A stretch of DNA of 7,287 nucleotides from Oscillospiraceae bacterium (GCA_014796735.1 JAAVIG010000118.1:1-7287); one strand, 5' to 3'. Counted from the stretch's first letter, positions 1 through 6,247 are shown. Translations and numbers: made by a program. Notes: generated by a model not told the origin, from the sequence alone.

Positions 1-884
1 ACGTTGAATTTTCCCGGCATGCCGAACTTGATCGGAAAGGACTTTTCGTCCCCTGCGCTGCTGAACCAGTAGCTTACATAAGAGGGCGCCGTTTTTATAT
101 TCACGCTGTAATAATCCGCCGCGTCGGTTATGCTGCACGATCTTTTGTTTTCCCCGTCAAGCTCTCTGTAAAGTCTTTTCCCGTACTTGTCGTCAACGCA
201 TATCAGGGCTTTTTTACAGTTCAGGAAAAGCGATCTTTTCGCCTTATAATAATTTTCCATTGTGCCGTGAAAATCAAGGTGATCTTGGGTAAGGTTGGTA
301 AATATCCCCATCTCAAAGGTTATCCCGAAAAGTCTGCCCTGTGCCAAGGCCTGCGAGGAAGCTTCTATCGAGCAATACTCCGCCCCGTTTTCCACCGCCT
401 CCGCCAAGTAGCGAAACAAGTCCGTTTGTCTCGGGGTAGTGGGTACGTCGCCGTCCGCCTCGTAAAAAGCACCGCACAGGTCATAGCCCGCCGTGCCGAT
501 ACATGCGCACTTTTTCCCGTTCTCATTTAAAATATGCTGTACGATATGAGCAACGGTGGTCTTTCCGTTGGTGCCCGTTACCGCTATCATTCTGAGCTTG
601 TTCTGGGGATTCCCGTAGTAATTGGCGGCCAAATAAGCATAATAATTCCTTGTGTTGGGCACGATGATCTGTCTTTTGCAGCCCGTGTCCGTTTCCGCCA
701 CAATAAGAGCCGCGCCATTTTCTTCCATTTCCTTTGCAGCAGAGTGTCCGTCAAAATTGCTGCCCTTGATGCAAACGAAAATATCTCCCTTTTGAAAGCT
801 TTTCGTATTATCTGTCACCGAATTTATTTCGGTATTGGGAATGTTATTTTCCTTTGCCAAAGGGCAAATGTCGTAAAGCGTCAT
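1..884 (-). CDS. murE: UDP-N-acetylmuramyl tripeptide synthetase MurE, N-terminal 294 codons (3' part beyond left edge)
   Basis: Cytoplasmic Mur ligase that uses ATP to join the third amino acid to UDP-MurNAc-L-Ala-D-Glu. Reading the minus strand from ATG at 884 gives an open frame to the window edge. Visible are the ATP-binding loop TGTNGKTT (about residues 103-110), the substrate-loop segment VPTTPRQTD (147-155), EASSQAL (174-180), and TNLTQDHLDFHGTMENYYKAK around 196-216. In the last, K216 matches the lysine that is carbamylated in Mur ligases. The frame stops within the central domain (GKFNV), so about 190 residues of a usual 480-510 are missing. The C-terminal motif that tells diaminopimelate- from lysine-adding enzymes is outside the window, so the substrate amino acid cannot be called. 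The start is supported by GAGGGA at 891-896, 6 nt upstream. It is the last visible gene of the dcw run, 133 nt after the PBP gene. Confidence 0.97.
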   Translation of the reverse strand, partial: MTLYDICPLAKENNIPNTEINSVTDNTKSFQKGDIFVCIKGSNFDGHSAAKEMEENGAALIVAETDTGCKRQIIVPNTRNYYAYLAANYYGNPQNKLRMIAVTGTNGKTTVAHIVQHILNENGKKCACIGTAGYDLCGAFYEADGDVPTTPRQTDLFRYLAEAVENGAEYCSIEASSQALAQGRLFGITFEMGIFTNLTQDHLDFHGTMENYYKAKRSLFLNCKKALICVDDKYGKRLYRELDGENKRSCSITDAADYYSVNIKTAPSYVSYWFSSAGDEKSFPIKFGMPGKFN

Positions 885-905
885 TCGTTATCCCTCATGA
901 AGTAT

Positions 906-929
906 AAAGGCGGGGCAAACTCCGCCTTT
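906..929. repeat. Hairpin just upstream of murE
   Basis: AAAGGCGG (906-913) pairs perfectly with CCGCCTTT (922-929). On the plus strand the stem extends through a G-T and a G-C pair to a CAAA loop and runs into TTTT. On the minus strand, the direction of the genes, it ends about 9 nt before the murE ribosome binding site and is followed by TTTATACTT, a poor U-tract. It could be a weak attenuator or an mRNA stability element between the PBP gene and murE. No function is shown. Confidence 0.5.
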
Positions 930-951
930 TAGTATTGATTATTGATTCGCC

Positions 952-982
952 GCGCGGCTTCAAACAGGTTCAAGCGCCGCGC
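952..982. repeat. GC-rich inverted repeat between the PBP gene and murE
   Basis: GCGCGGC (952-958) is the reverse complement of GCCGCGC (976-982), with a 17-nt centre that can partly pair (CTT with AAG). It lies 36 nt after the stop codon of the PBP gene. It stands out as a GC-rich block in a more AT-rich spacer. No U-tract follows on either strand, so it is not a classical terminator; protection of the upstream mRNA 3' end is one possibility. Confidence 0.5.
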
Positions 983-1017
983 TGTATCGGAAAAATGAGC
1001 ATATTGTTTTCTCGATA

Positions 1018-3288
1018 TCAGCCCGTTTCGTCGTTAAGGAAGAACGTGACCTCAACCACCGCGCCGCGGTAAGCCTCCTCGCCCGCCTCTATAGACTGGC
1101 TGACCGCCTTCGCTTTTTCGTTTTCTATCGCGCCGCCGGACAGGCTTATATTGAATCCCGCCGAGGTTATCGCGGCGTTTGCCTGTTCTACCGTCATGCC
1201 GATAACATTGGGCACCGTGGCTGTTTCCTTTTCGCTGTCATCCATGTAGATCACTACCGTTCCACCCTTGGGAATTGTAAACATTGCGCCGGGAACCGTG
1301 CTTACAACCGTTCCGTTTTCGTCGCCCACAAATTCGTAGTTAAGACCGTTGTTCTTTAAGGCACTGATCGCGGTAAGTCCGTGACTTCCCAATATATAAG
1401 GAACTGTGGTGTCCTGATTTGCCAATTCCTCCGCCGTATACTGGGCGTAAATGCCCATATGCTCGAGACATTCGCTGAACACCGCGGAAATTACGGGAGC
1501 GGCAACACGGCTTCCGTAGATCTGACCGTTCATCGGCTCGTCAACCATAACAAGCATTATGATTTCGGGATCGTCCGCGGGAGTGAAGCAGCACATGCTT
1601 CCCACAAATCTCATGTTCGCTTGGCTGTATTCGTCAAGCTTTTCCGAGGTACCGCTCTTTCCGCCGATGCGGTAGCCCGCCATATAGGCGTTGGAGCCGC
1701 CGTTGCTTTGAACCACGTTTTCAAGCATCATGCGCATTGTGGCGCTGGTATCCTCGCTTATGACCTGTCTTTTAACGTTAGTGCCGTTGGTTTTTATAAC
1801 GTTTCCCGTGCCGTCAACTATCTTGTCTACAACGTGAGGAGTAACCAGATACCCTCCGTTTATCACCGCCGCGTAAGCGGTTATCATCTGTAACGGGGTC
1901 AGCTTGTGCGTCTGACCGAAAGCCGAGCTTGCAAGCTCAACGGGACCCATACGGTCATATTCCACATAAATAGATGTATTTTCTCCGGGAAGATCAACTC
2001 CCGTCTTTTCGGTCAGTCCGAAAGCTTCAAAGTAATTGCAGAAATTCTTTGATCCCAAAAGCTGTCCTATGGCTATGAAAGAAGGGTTGCAGGAATTGAT
2101 AAGCGCATGCTGCAGATCCATCTCGCCATGTCCTCCGGCGTTCCAACACTCGATTTTGGTACCCGCGACCTCGGCGGCTCCAAGACAGGTGGTGATATAT
2201 GAATCGGCGCCTATAAGCTCTTCCTCCACCGCCGCGGCGGCGGTAACGACCTTAAATACCGAACCGGGGATATACAGCTCGGAAATAGCCTTATTGTTCC
2301 ACTGTGTCTCGCGGAATACCGCCTCCCGCTGATCCAGAAGCTCCTCTATCTCCTCCTCGGTGTACTCGTTCTCGTCTTCCCTTAGTTTCTCCTCGTATTT
2401 TTCGAGCTTTGCCTTGAAATAATCGCTTAATGCGGCGGGCTTATTCAGGTCGTAGGTGGGAGCGCTTGCCATTGCGAGTATCGCTCCCGTTTTGGCGTTC
2501 ATAATAATGCCGCAGGCGCGGTTCTGAACATTTTGCTGTGTTAAAACCATTTCAAGGTTTTTTTCAAGGCTGTACTGCAAGGTGGAATCTATCGTAAGAT
2601 AAAGGCTGTTGCCGTCCTTTGCCTCGTACCGCGTTTCGTACTGATAAGGCATTGCGCCGCCGTGGGCGTCAAGAGCGGTCACGACCTTTCCGTCAACGCC
2701 CTGCAAATATTCATCGTAATAGGCCTCGATTCCGTAAACGCCGTCGCCGTCATAGTTTGTAAAGCCGATTATGGAAGAAGCCAAGGTCTCGTTGGGATAA
2801 TCCCTTTGGGAATTTTCAACGGGTGCGACGGACCACCGCGCAAGCTCATTGTCGATCCTGAACTGTGTTATAGCGTCTCTTATGTCCTTGCCTACCTTGC
2901 TTTTTACGATGTAATGCCTATTATTTACGTTTTTGCACTCCTCAAGAAGCTTGTTGACGTCAACTCCGCATATTTCGGCTATTCCCTTGCATATCTCCTC
3001 CGTTTTATCCGCATCGTATTCGTGAATATCTCCGGGGCTCATAATGATGTCCCAGACAGTGGAGCTTTGCGCCAATATCTTACCGTCGGAATCGTAAATG
3101 GTACCTCTGTTGGCGCTTATGGAGAATCTGGTAAGCTGTTGGTTATTAGCCTTTGAGCGGTAATATTCCGAATTTACGATAGACACGTCGAAAAGCTTTA
3201 CGCATATGTAAGCGGTAAATAAAAGCAGTGCCGAAAATACAAACCAAAAAACACGATTGCGCATTTTTTTTGTTGGGGTATTTGCCAT
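1018..3288 (-). CDS. Class B penicillin-binding protein (FtsI/PBP2x/SpoVD type) with two C-terminal PASTA domains
   Basis: Membrane-anchored D,D-transpeptidase that cross-links septal peptidoglycan; predicted 756 residues. It has a short basic cytoplasmic start, one membrane segment (about 12-33), and a PBP dimerisation domain beginning with RGTIYDSDG (61-69) and including GVYGIEAYYDEYLQG. The transpeptidase domain has the three active-site motifs SVFK (343-346, catalytic Ser343), SCN (399-401) and KSGT (544-547). Two PASTA domains follow (about 629-682 and 692-750). The start is ATG 3288, with AGAAAGGA 8 nt upstream; a longer in-frame TTG at 3318 lacks such a site. B. subtilis SpoVD is shorter with one PASTA domain, while PBP2x-type proteins carry two. 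As the only PBP between ftsL and murE here, it probably serves vegetative division, but a sporulation role cannot be excluded. A very charged insert of about 35 residues precedes the SxxK motif. Confidence 0.95.
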   Translation of the reverse strand: MANTPTKKMRNRVFWFVFSALLLFTAYICVKLFDVSIVNSEYYRSKANNQQLTRFSISANRGTIYDSDGKILAQSSTVWDIIMSPGDIHEYDADKTEEICKGIAEICGVDVNKLLEECKNVNNRHYIVKSKVGKDIRDAITQFRIDNELARWSVAPVENSQRDYPNETLASSIIGFTNYDGDGVYGIEAYYDEYLQGVDGKVVTALDAHGGAMPYQYETRYEAKDGNSLYLTIDSTLQYSLEKNLEMVLTQQNVQNRACGIIMNAKTGAILAMASAPTYDLNKPAALSDYFKAKLEKYEEKLREDENEYTEEEIEELLDQREAVFRETQWNNKAISELYIPGSVFKVVTAAAAVEEELIGADSYITTCLGAAEVAGTKIECWNAGGHGEMDLQHALINSCNPSFIAIGQLLGSKNFCNYFEAFGLTEKTGVDLPGENTSIYVEYDRMGPVELASSAFGQTHKLTPLQMITAYAAVINGGYLVTPHVVDKIVDGTGNVIKTNGTNVKRQVISEDTSATMRMMLENVVQSNGGSNAYMAGYRIGGKSGTSEKLDEYSQANMRFVGSMCCFTPADDPEIIMLVMVDEPMNGQIYGSRVAAPVISAVFSECLEHMGIYAQYTAEELANQDTTVPYILGSHGLTAISALKNNGLNYEFVGDENGTVVSTVPGAMFTIPKGGTVVIYMDDSEKETATVPNVIGMTVEQANAAITSAGFNISLSGGAIENEKAKAVSQSIEAGEEAYRGAVVEVTFFLNDETG

Positions 3289-3296
3289 AAGATCTG

Positions 3297-3304
3297 TCCT
3301 TTCT
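3297..3304 (-). promoter_or_regulatory. Ribosome binding site deciding the PBP start
   Basis: On the minus strand AGAAAGGA ends 8 nt before ATG 3288. An upstream in-frame TTG at 3316-3318 would place this sequence inside the coding region and has no comparable site of its own, so the ATG is preferred. Confidence 0.8.
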
Positions 3305-3336
3305 ATGATAAAGAGCAATTAAACCAACAGATAATA

Positions 3337-3386
3337 TTGTTCTCATAGGCAGACCTATCGGTATAAGGCATAACCTATGAGAACAA
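3337..3386. repeat. 13-bp perfect inverted repeat between ftsL and the PBP gene
   Basis: The arm TTGTTCTCATAGG (3337-3349) is the exact reverse complement of CCTATGAGAACAA (3374-3386), around a 24-nt centre. The centre itself holds CCTAT and ATAAGG, which can form a smaller bulged stem. Neither strand has a U-tract after the outer stem, so it does not look like an intrinsic terminator. It lies in the 119-nt spacer of the dcw run, 48 nt before the PBP start codon. It could be a processing or stability hairpin in the ftsL-PBP mRNA, an operator, or a small mobile repeat. Confidence 0.75.
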
Positions 3387-3407
3387 GTCCTGAAATATTA
3401 TATTGTC

Positions 3408-3896
3408 CTAAAAGCCCAAATATTCCGAAACACTATCAAGCCAGTTTTTCAGAGATGCAAATACGTTTTCCTCCCGCTCGGCGACCTGTACCATAGTGCG
3501 GTCGTGCACGGAAATGTAGCGCACCTGACTTTTCGCCGTCTTTTGAAGTCCCAGCTCCGAAATTGCTATTTCCTCTACCTTGCTCAGAGTGACCATGTTA
3601 TCAAGCTGTGCCTGCAAACGGGTGTTTTCTCTTTTTGCCTCCTGAAGCTCAGAGCTTTTGCTGCTTATTTCGGTGGAGACCTCCGACAGCGCCGCCTTGC
3701 TGTTTACAAACATAAAAGCAACTATTGCCGCAAAGGTGACTAATACTATGGTCTTAAACCAGTTGCCGCTCTTGGCGACGGAGGTCTTGTGCATTTTTAA
3801 ATGAGCCTTTGACTGCTTCGGCTGTCTGCGTACACGCCCGTCGGTGTCAAACTGCGACAGGTCATACGCCACATTGCTTCTGTTATAAGCGTACAT
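3408..3896 (-). CDS. ftsL: FtsL/DivIC-type septum formation protein
   Basis: Predicted bitopic division protein of 162 residues. It has a basic cytoplasmic tail (about 1-45), one membrane segment (about 47-64, rich in Ile, Val, Ala and Phe), and an extracellular coiled coil (about 68-105) with leucines and charged residues in heptad-like spacing. A segment VEEIAISELGLQK (about 108-119) resembles the end of the FtsL/DivIC/FtsB coiled-coil fold. In the known family these proteins assemble into the FtsQLB-type (DivIB-FtsL-DivIC) complex that activates septal wall synthesis. Sequence conservation in this family is low, so the name rests on topology and on its place between rsmH and the PBP gene. 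ATG 3896 is chosen because GAAAGGGA lies 8 nt upstream; the longer in-frame TTG start at 3929 would overlap the rsmH stop and lacks a clear site. The C-terminal acidic and aromatic tail is unremarkable. Confidence 0.87.
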   Translation of the reverse strand: MYAYNRSNVAYDLSQFDTDGRVRRQPKQSKAHLKMHKTSVAKSGNWFKTIVLVTFAAIVAFMFVNSKAALSEVSTEISSKSSELQEAKRENTRLQAQLDNMVTLSKVEEIAISELGLQKTAKSQVRYISVHDRTMVQVAEREENVFASLKNWLDSVSEYLGF

Positions 3897-3904
3897 TTTA
3901 TCAT

Positions 3905-3912
3905 TCCCTTTC
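3905..3912 (-). promoter_or_regulatory. Ribosome binding site deciding the ftsL start
   Basis: GAAAGGGA on the minus strand sits 8 nt before ATG 3896, inside the 29-nt gap after rsmH. It supports the ATG over the upstream in-frame TTG at 3927-3929. Confidence 0.75.
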
Positions 3913-3925
3913 AAACAGGCAGGAA

Positions 3926-4846
3926 TCAAAGCTTTTCCAGTATTCTCAGCTTTGCGCTCCTGCTTCTCGGATTTTCTTCAAGCTCTTTTTCCTCCGCGGT
4001 TATGGGTTTTTTATTCACAAGCATTGCCCTCGGCTTTTTTCCACACACACATACGGGAAAATCGGGAGGACAGGTACAGCCCGTGCAGTATTCGCGAAAA
4101 GCGTTTTTTACGATCCTGTCCTCTAAGGAATGGAAAGTGATTATCGCCATTCTTCCGCCGTTTGCAAGCAGCTCAAACCCTGCCGCCAGTCCTTTTTCAA
4201 GCACCTCAAGCTCTCTGTTCACTTCTATGCGTATTGCCTGAAAGGTTTTTCTGCAAGGATTTTTTTCCTTTCTTACCTTTGCGGGCACGTTGTTTTTGAT
4301 TATCTCGGCAAGCTGAGAGGTGGTCTCAACGGGCGCCTGCTCTCTTGCCTTAACTATTCCTTTGGCAATGCTTACCGCGTATTTTTCCTCGCCGTAAAGC
4401 CGCAAAATACGGATAAGCTCTTCCGATTCGTATTCGTTTACTATATCTCGCGCGCTTTCTCCCTCTCCGCTCATGCGCATATCGAGAGGCGCGTCGTCGT
4501 GGTAAGAGAAGCCTCTTGCCCGATTGTCAAGCTGGTAGGAGCTTACCCCCAAGTCCATAAGAATACCGTCGGCGGCTTTAACTCCGTATTCGGCGAGAGC
4601 CTCCCCCATTTCCGCAAAGTTGCGTGTTACGAAAACGGGGGAATACCCTCTAAGCCGCATTTTTGCGGCCTCAATAGCTTCCCTGTCCTGATCGAAGCAA
4701 AAAAGCCTGCCGCCTTGCAATCTTTTCGCTATTTCAAGACTGTGTCCTCCACCGCCCGTGGTACAGTCCACATAAACGCCGTCGGCTTTTATATTTAATC
4801 CCTCTATGCTTTCGTTAAGAAGCACGGATTTATGCTGAAACTCCAT
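3926..4846 (-). CDS. rsmH: 16S rRNA (cytosine-1402-N4)-methyltransferase RsmH (MraW)
   Basis: SAM-dependent enzyme that methylates N4 of C1402 in the ribosomal decoding centre; 306 residues, the normal family length. The family motifs are present in order: SAM-binding VYVDCTTGGGGHS (24-36), DLGVSSYQLD (98-107), RGFSYHDDAPLDMRM (111-125), KTFQAIRIEVN (200-210), ITFHSLEDRIVK (236-247), and the terminal NPRSRSAKLR (292-301). Between the last two is a cysteine cluster, CTGCTCPPDFPVCVCG (254-269), which many Firmicute homologues share and which could bind metal. The start ATG lies only 1 nt after the mraZ stop, with at best a weak ribosome binding sequence in the end of mraZ, so translation is probably coupled to mraZ. 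It is the second gene of the dcw run. Confidence 0.98.
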   Translation of the reverse strand: MEFQHKSVLLNESIEGLNIKADGVYVDCTTGGGGHSLEIAKRLQGGRLFCFDQDREAIEAAKMRLRGYSPVFVTRNFAEMGEALAEYGVKAADGILMDLGVSSYQLDNRARGFSYHDDAPLDMRMSGEGESARDIVNEYESEELIRILRLYGEEKYAVSIAKGIVKAREQAPVETTSQLAEIIKNNVPAKVRKEKNPCRKTFQAIRIEVNRELEVLEKGLAAGFELLANGGRMAIITFHSLEDRIVKNAFREYCTGCTCPPDFPVCVCGKKPRAMLVNKKPITAEEKELEENPRSRSAKLRILEKL

Positions 4847-4847
4847 A

Positions 4848-5267
4848 TTAAAGACCCATTTCCATAGCGACGGACAAAAGCTCGTCCATATTGAGAGAGG
4901 AATTGAGCTTATCCCAGTTTTCCTTATCCCATATCTCCGCTCTGCCCTCTAGGCCTACGATTACTATATCCGTTTTAAGCTGCGCATATTCACGCAGCGG
5001 AGCGGGGATCAATGCACGCCCCTGCTTGTCCGGTTCTATTTCAAACGCGCTGCCGAATAAAAATCTCTGAATGACCGCGGTCTTGACCTGCGGCATCTCT
5101 CGTATGGACTTTACCAGCGCGTCCCAGTCGTCCTTTGAATAAACCTTTATACATTGCTTATCTATGGTTTTTGAAATTACAAAGGATGTGCCAAGCTCCT
5201 CTCTCAGCTTTACGGGAAAATTCATTCTGCCTTTGGGGTCAAGTGTACTTTTAAATTCGCCCCTCAT
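4848..5267 (-). CDS. mraZ: Transcriptional regulator MraZ
   Basis: First gene of the dcw run; 139 residues, the usual length. It contains two tandem SpoVT/AbrB-like DNA-binding halves. The first has DPKGRMNFP (10-18) and the second DKQGRALIP (80-88), a slight variant of the usual D-x-K-G-R motif. MraZ proteins form ring-like oligomers that bind tandem repeats in their own promoter and control the division cluster. A matching phased repeat lies immediately upstream at 5292-5337. The start ATG is preceded by a strong ribosome binding site, AAAGGGGGAG (5274-5283), 6 nt away. A SigA-type promoter at 5346-5374 gives a leader of roughly 70 nt. Nothing appears truncated. Confidence 0.98.
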   Translation of the reverse strand: MRGEFKSTLDPKGRMNFPVKLREELGTSFVISKTIDKQCIKVYSKDDWDALVKSIREMPQVKTAVIQRFLFGSAFEIEPDKQGRALIPAPLREYAQLKTDIVIVGLEGRAEIWDKENWDKLNSSLNMDELLSVAMEMGL

Positions 5268-5291
5268 TATGAACTCCCCCTTTCATGTCGG

Positions 5292-5337
5292 ATCAACCGC
5301 TATCAACTTTTCACCACAAAAGTGACTATTTTTCCAC
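5292..5337 (-). promoter_or_regulatory. Putative MraZ operator: GTGG/GTTG boxes at 10-bp phasing
   Basis: On the minus strand, boxes begin exactly at 5337 (GTGGAA), 5317 (GTGGTG), 5307 (GTTGAT) and 5297 (GTTGAT). All are in register on a 10-bp period; the register at 5327 reads AGTCAC and does not match. The array begins close to the predicted start point and runs through the leader, where a bound repressor would block transcription. MraZ in E. coli is known to bind short TGGGN direct repeats separated by 5 nt, which gives the same 10-bp period. Assignment to MraZ is by position and spacing. Confidence 0.65.
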
Positions 5338-5345
5338 TTAAATAA

Positions 5346-5374
5346 ATTATACACTACAAAAAGGTAAAAATCAA
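5346..5374 (-). promoter_or_regulatory. SigA-type promoter of mraZ
   Basis: On the minus strand, -35 TTGATT (5369-5374) and -10 TATAAT (5346-5351) are separated by exactly 17 nt. Transcription should start near 5339. This is the only strong leftward promoter seen ahead of the dcw genes, so it probably drives the whole run. Confidence 0.88.
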
Positions 5375-5525
5375 CCTTTTAAAAATTTTCTTACAAGGAA
5401 AAAACGAAAAAATTTTAAGGACAATTTTGTTATATATGCACAAAAAATTTAGTCGTAATTTGGAGATAATATAGATTTTTCAATATCTTGTGCTTGTATT
5501 GTGACTTTTTCTCCATATTTGGTTT

Positions 5526-5545
5526 GTGGTAAAAAGTGGTGAAAA
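5526..5545 (+). promoter_or_regulatory. Distal pair of GTGGT boxes, opposite orientation
   Basis: GTGGTAAAAA (5526-5535) is followed directly by GTGGTGAAAA (5536-5545), two boxes with a 10-bp period and A-rich spacers. They resemble the leader box at 5317 but point the other way, about 190 bp from the leader array and 108 bp before the rightward -35. This may be a second MraZ site, for looping or for control of the rightward gene, or chance in AT-rich DNA. Confidence 0.4.
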
Positions 5546-5653
5546 TTTAAAAAAACAACTTGCAGAAAAAAATTTTTCGTAAATGAAAAACAAAATATCT
5601 TAGGATAAGTCTTTTACAAAATGCCGCTGCCGTACGGAAATCCTAACAGTCGG

Positions 5654-5682
5654 TTGACATATAGTTAGTTTTATGATAAAAT
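5654..5682 (+). promoter_or_regulatory. SigA-type promoter of the comEA-type gene
   Basis: A perfect -35 TTGACA (5654-5659) lies 17 nt from -10 TAAAAT (5677-5682). The predicted start near 5689 leaves a leader of about 90 nt before the ATG at 5778. A constitutive-strength SigA promoter is a little unexpected for a competence-type gene if it were tightly regulated. Confidence 0.85.
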
Positions 5683-5686
5683 TATA

Positions 5687-5701
5687 TTGATAAAATATCA
5701 A
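5687..5701. repeat. 15-bp palindrome at the comEA-type start point
   Basis: TTGATA (5687-5692) and TATCAA (5696-5701) form a perfect inverted repeat around AAA. It lies over the predicted transcription start, so a dimeric repressor bound there would block the promoter. It is close to the FNR/CRP-type TTGAT-N4-ATCAA pattern but has five central bases instead of four, so no regulator family is assigned. Confidence 0.5.
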
Positions 5702-5777
5702 ATATAAGCAATTATATAACGCAAATAAGTTTACCTAACGACATTTTAAATCTAACTTTTTTGAGCAAGGTGAACCT

Positions 5778-6158
5778 ATGAAGGAAAAGACATTTTTTCG
5801 GTTGTTTTCAATTATATTTATATCCGCCTGTATTATCACGCTGCTTGTATGCGACATTACAAGAAAATCCGACGATATTTATGTAAAAGAGATAACCGTT
5901 ACGGAGAAAACACAGATTCCGAGGGACAACGCCGAGGAAAACAAGGCCGAAAATACCAAAGCTCCCGCATTGATCAATATAAATACCGCTTCGGCGGAGG
6001 AATTGACCTCTCTTCCGGGGATAGGGGAAGCTATCGCCGAAAGGATCATTAAATACAGAGAGGAAAACGGAAAATTTAACAGTATAGAGGACTTAATGGA
6101 GGTAAGCGGTATCGGTGAAAGCAAGCTTGAAGCCGTCAGAGGTTTGATTACCGTATAA
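5778..6158 (+). CDS. ComEA-type helix-hairpin-helix DNA-binding protein
   Basis: Predicted 126-residue membrane-anchored protein. An N-terminal hydrophobic signal anchor (about 7-25) is followed by a charged linker rich in Glu, Lys, Asn and Ala (about 30-62). The C-terminal domain (65-126) is a ComEA-type double helix-hairpin-helix, with LININTASAEELTSLPGIG (65-83) and the second hairpin VSGIGESKLEAV (109-120). In naturally competent bacteria, ComEA binds incoming double-stranded DNA outside the membrane and passes it to the ComEC channel. No comEC lies in the window. The protein lacks the extra domain seen between anchor and HhH in the longer B. subtilis ComEA (about 205 residues), so it is a minimal form. 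Start ATG has AAGGTG 5 nt upstream. It is divergent from mraZ, with its own promoter. Cysteine 25 follows LLV and is not a lipobox. A non-competence DNA-binding role is possible. Confidence 0.88.
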   Translation: MKEKTFFRLFSIIFISACIITLLVCDITRKSDDIYVKEITVTEKTQIPRDNAEENKAENTKAPALININTASAEELTSLPGIGEAIAERIIKYREENGKFNSIEDLMEVSGIGESKLEAVRGLITV

Positions 6159-6174
6159 TATCAATTGGGTGAGC

Positions 6175-6203
6175 TTGACTTTTATTGATATATCTTGTAT
6201 AAT
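6175..6203 (+). promoter_or_regulatory. SigA-type promoter of the lipoprotein gene
   Basis: -35 TTGACT (6175-6180) and -10 TATAAT (6198-6203) are 17 nt apart. The start is expected near 6210, giving a leader of about 38 nt. The promoter begins 16 nt after the comEA-type stop, and no terminator is visible between the two genes. Confidence 0.88.
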
Positions 6204-6247
6204 CAGTATTATAGCAAAGATTACTAATATAAGAAAGAACGGTAATT

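Larger units (their letters stand above)
5268..5777. other. AT-rich divergent intergenic control region (mraZ / comEA-type gene)
   Basis: This 510-bp stretch has no convincing coding frame. The mraZ-proximal part holds the mraZ promoter and its phased boxes. The middle (about 5375-5600) is very AT-rich, with poly-A and poly-T runs and a second pair of GTGGT boxes. The comEA-proximal part holds a TTAGGAT/ATCCTAA inverted repeat (5600-5606 and 5640-5646) and the rightward promoter with its start-site palindrome. Listed separately are the elements I could resolve. Confidence 0.85.

Noticed and set aside
267..932. Two plus-strand open frames opposite murE
   Set aside because: The minus strand here encodes a continuous MurE with all N-terminal and ATP-binding motifs; the plus frames are its shadows with no recognisable domains.
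1381..3156. Plus-strand open frames of 98-170 codons opposite the PBP gene
   Set aside because: They lie wholly within the PBP reading frame region, have no ribosome binding site of note and show no protein motif.
3146..3346. 66-codon minus-strand frame overlapping the PBP start
   Set aside because: It overlaps the signal-anchor coding end of the PBP gene in another frame, and its composition does not suggest a protein.
3337..3386. Invertible promoter or intrinsic terminator
   Set aside because: The spacer is only 24 nt with no promoter that would gain sense by inversion, and no U-tract follows on either strand.
3390..3403. TATAAT-like sequence on the minus strand after ftsL as a promoter for the PBP gene
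   Set aside because: No acceptable -35 sequence at 16-18 nt, and such hexamers are common in AT-rich spacers.
4130..4798. 222-codon plus-strand frame opposite rsmH
   Set aside because: Long, but antisense to a full-length RsmH with every motif intact; no domain visible in the antisense product.
5687..5701. FNR box assignment for TTGAT-AAAAT-ATCAA
   Set aside because: FNR/CRP-type sites have four central bases; this has five, so only an unspecific operator is proposed.
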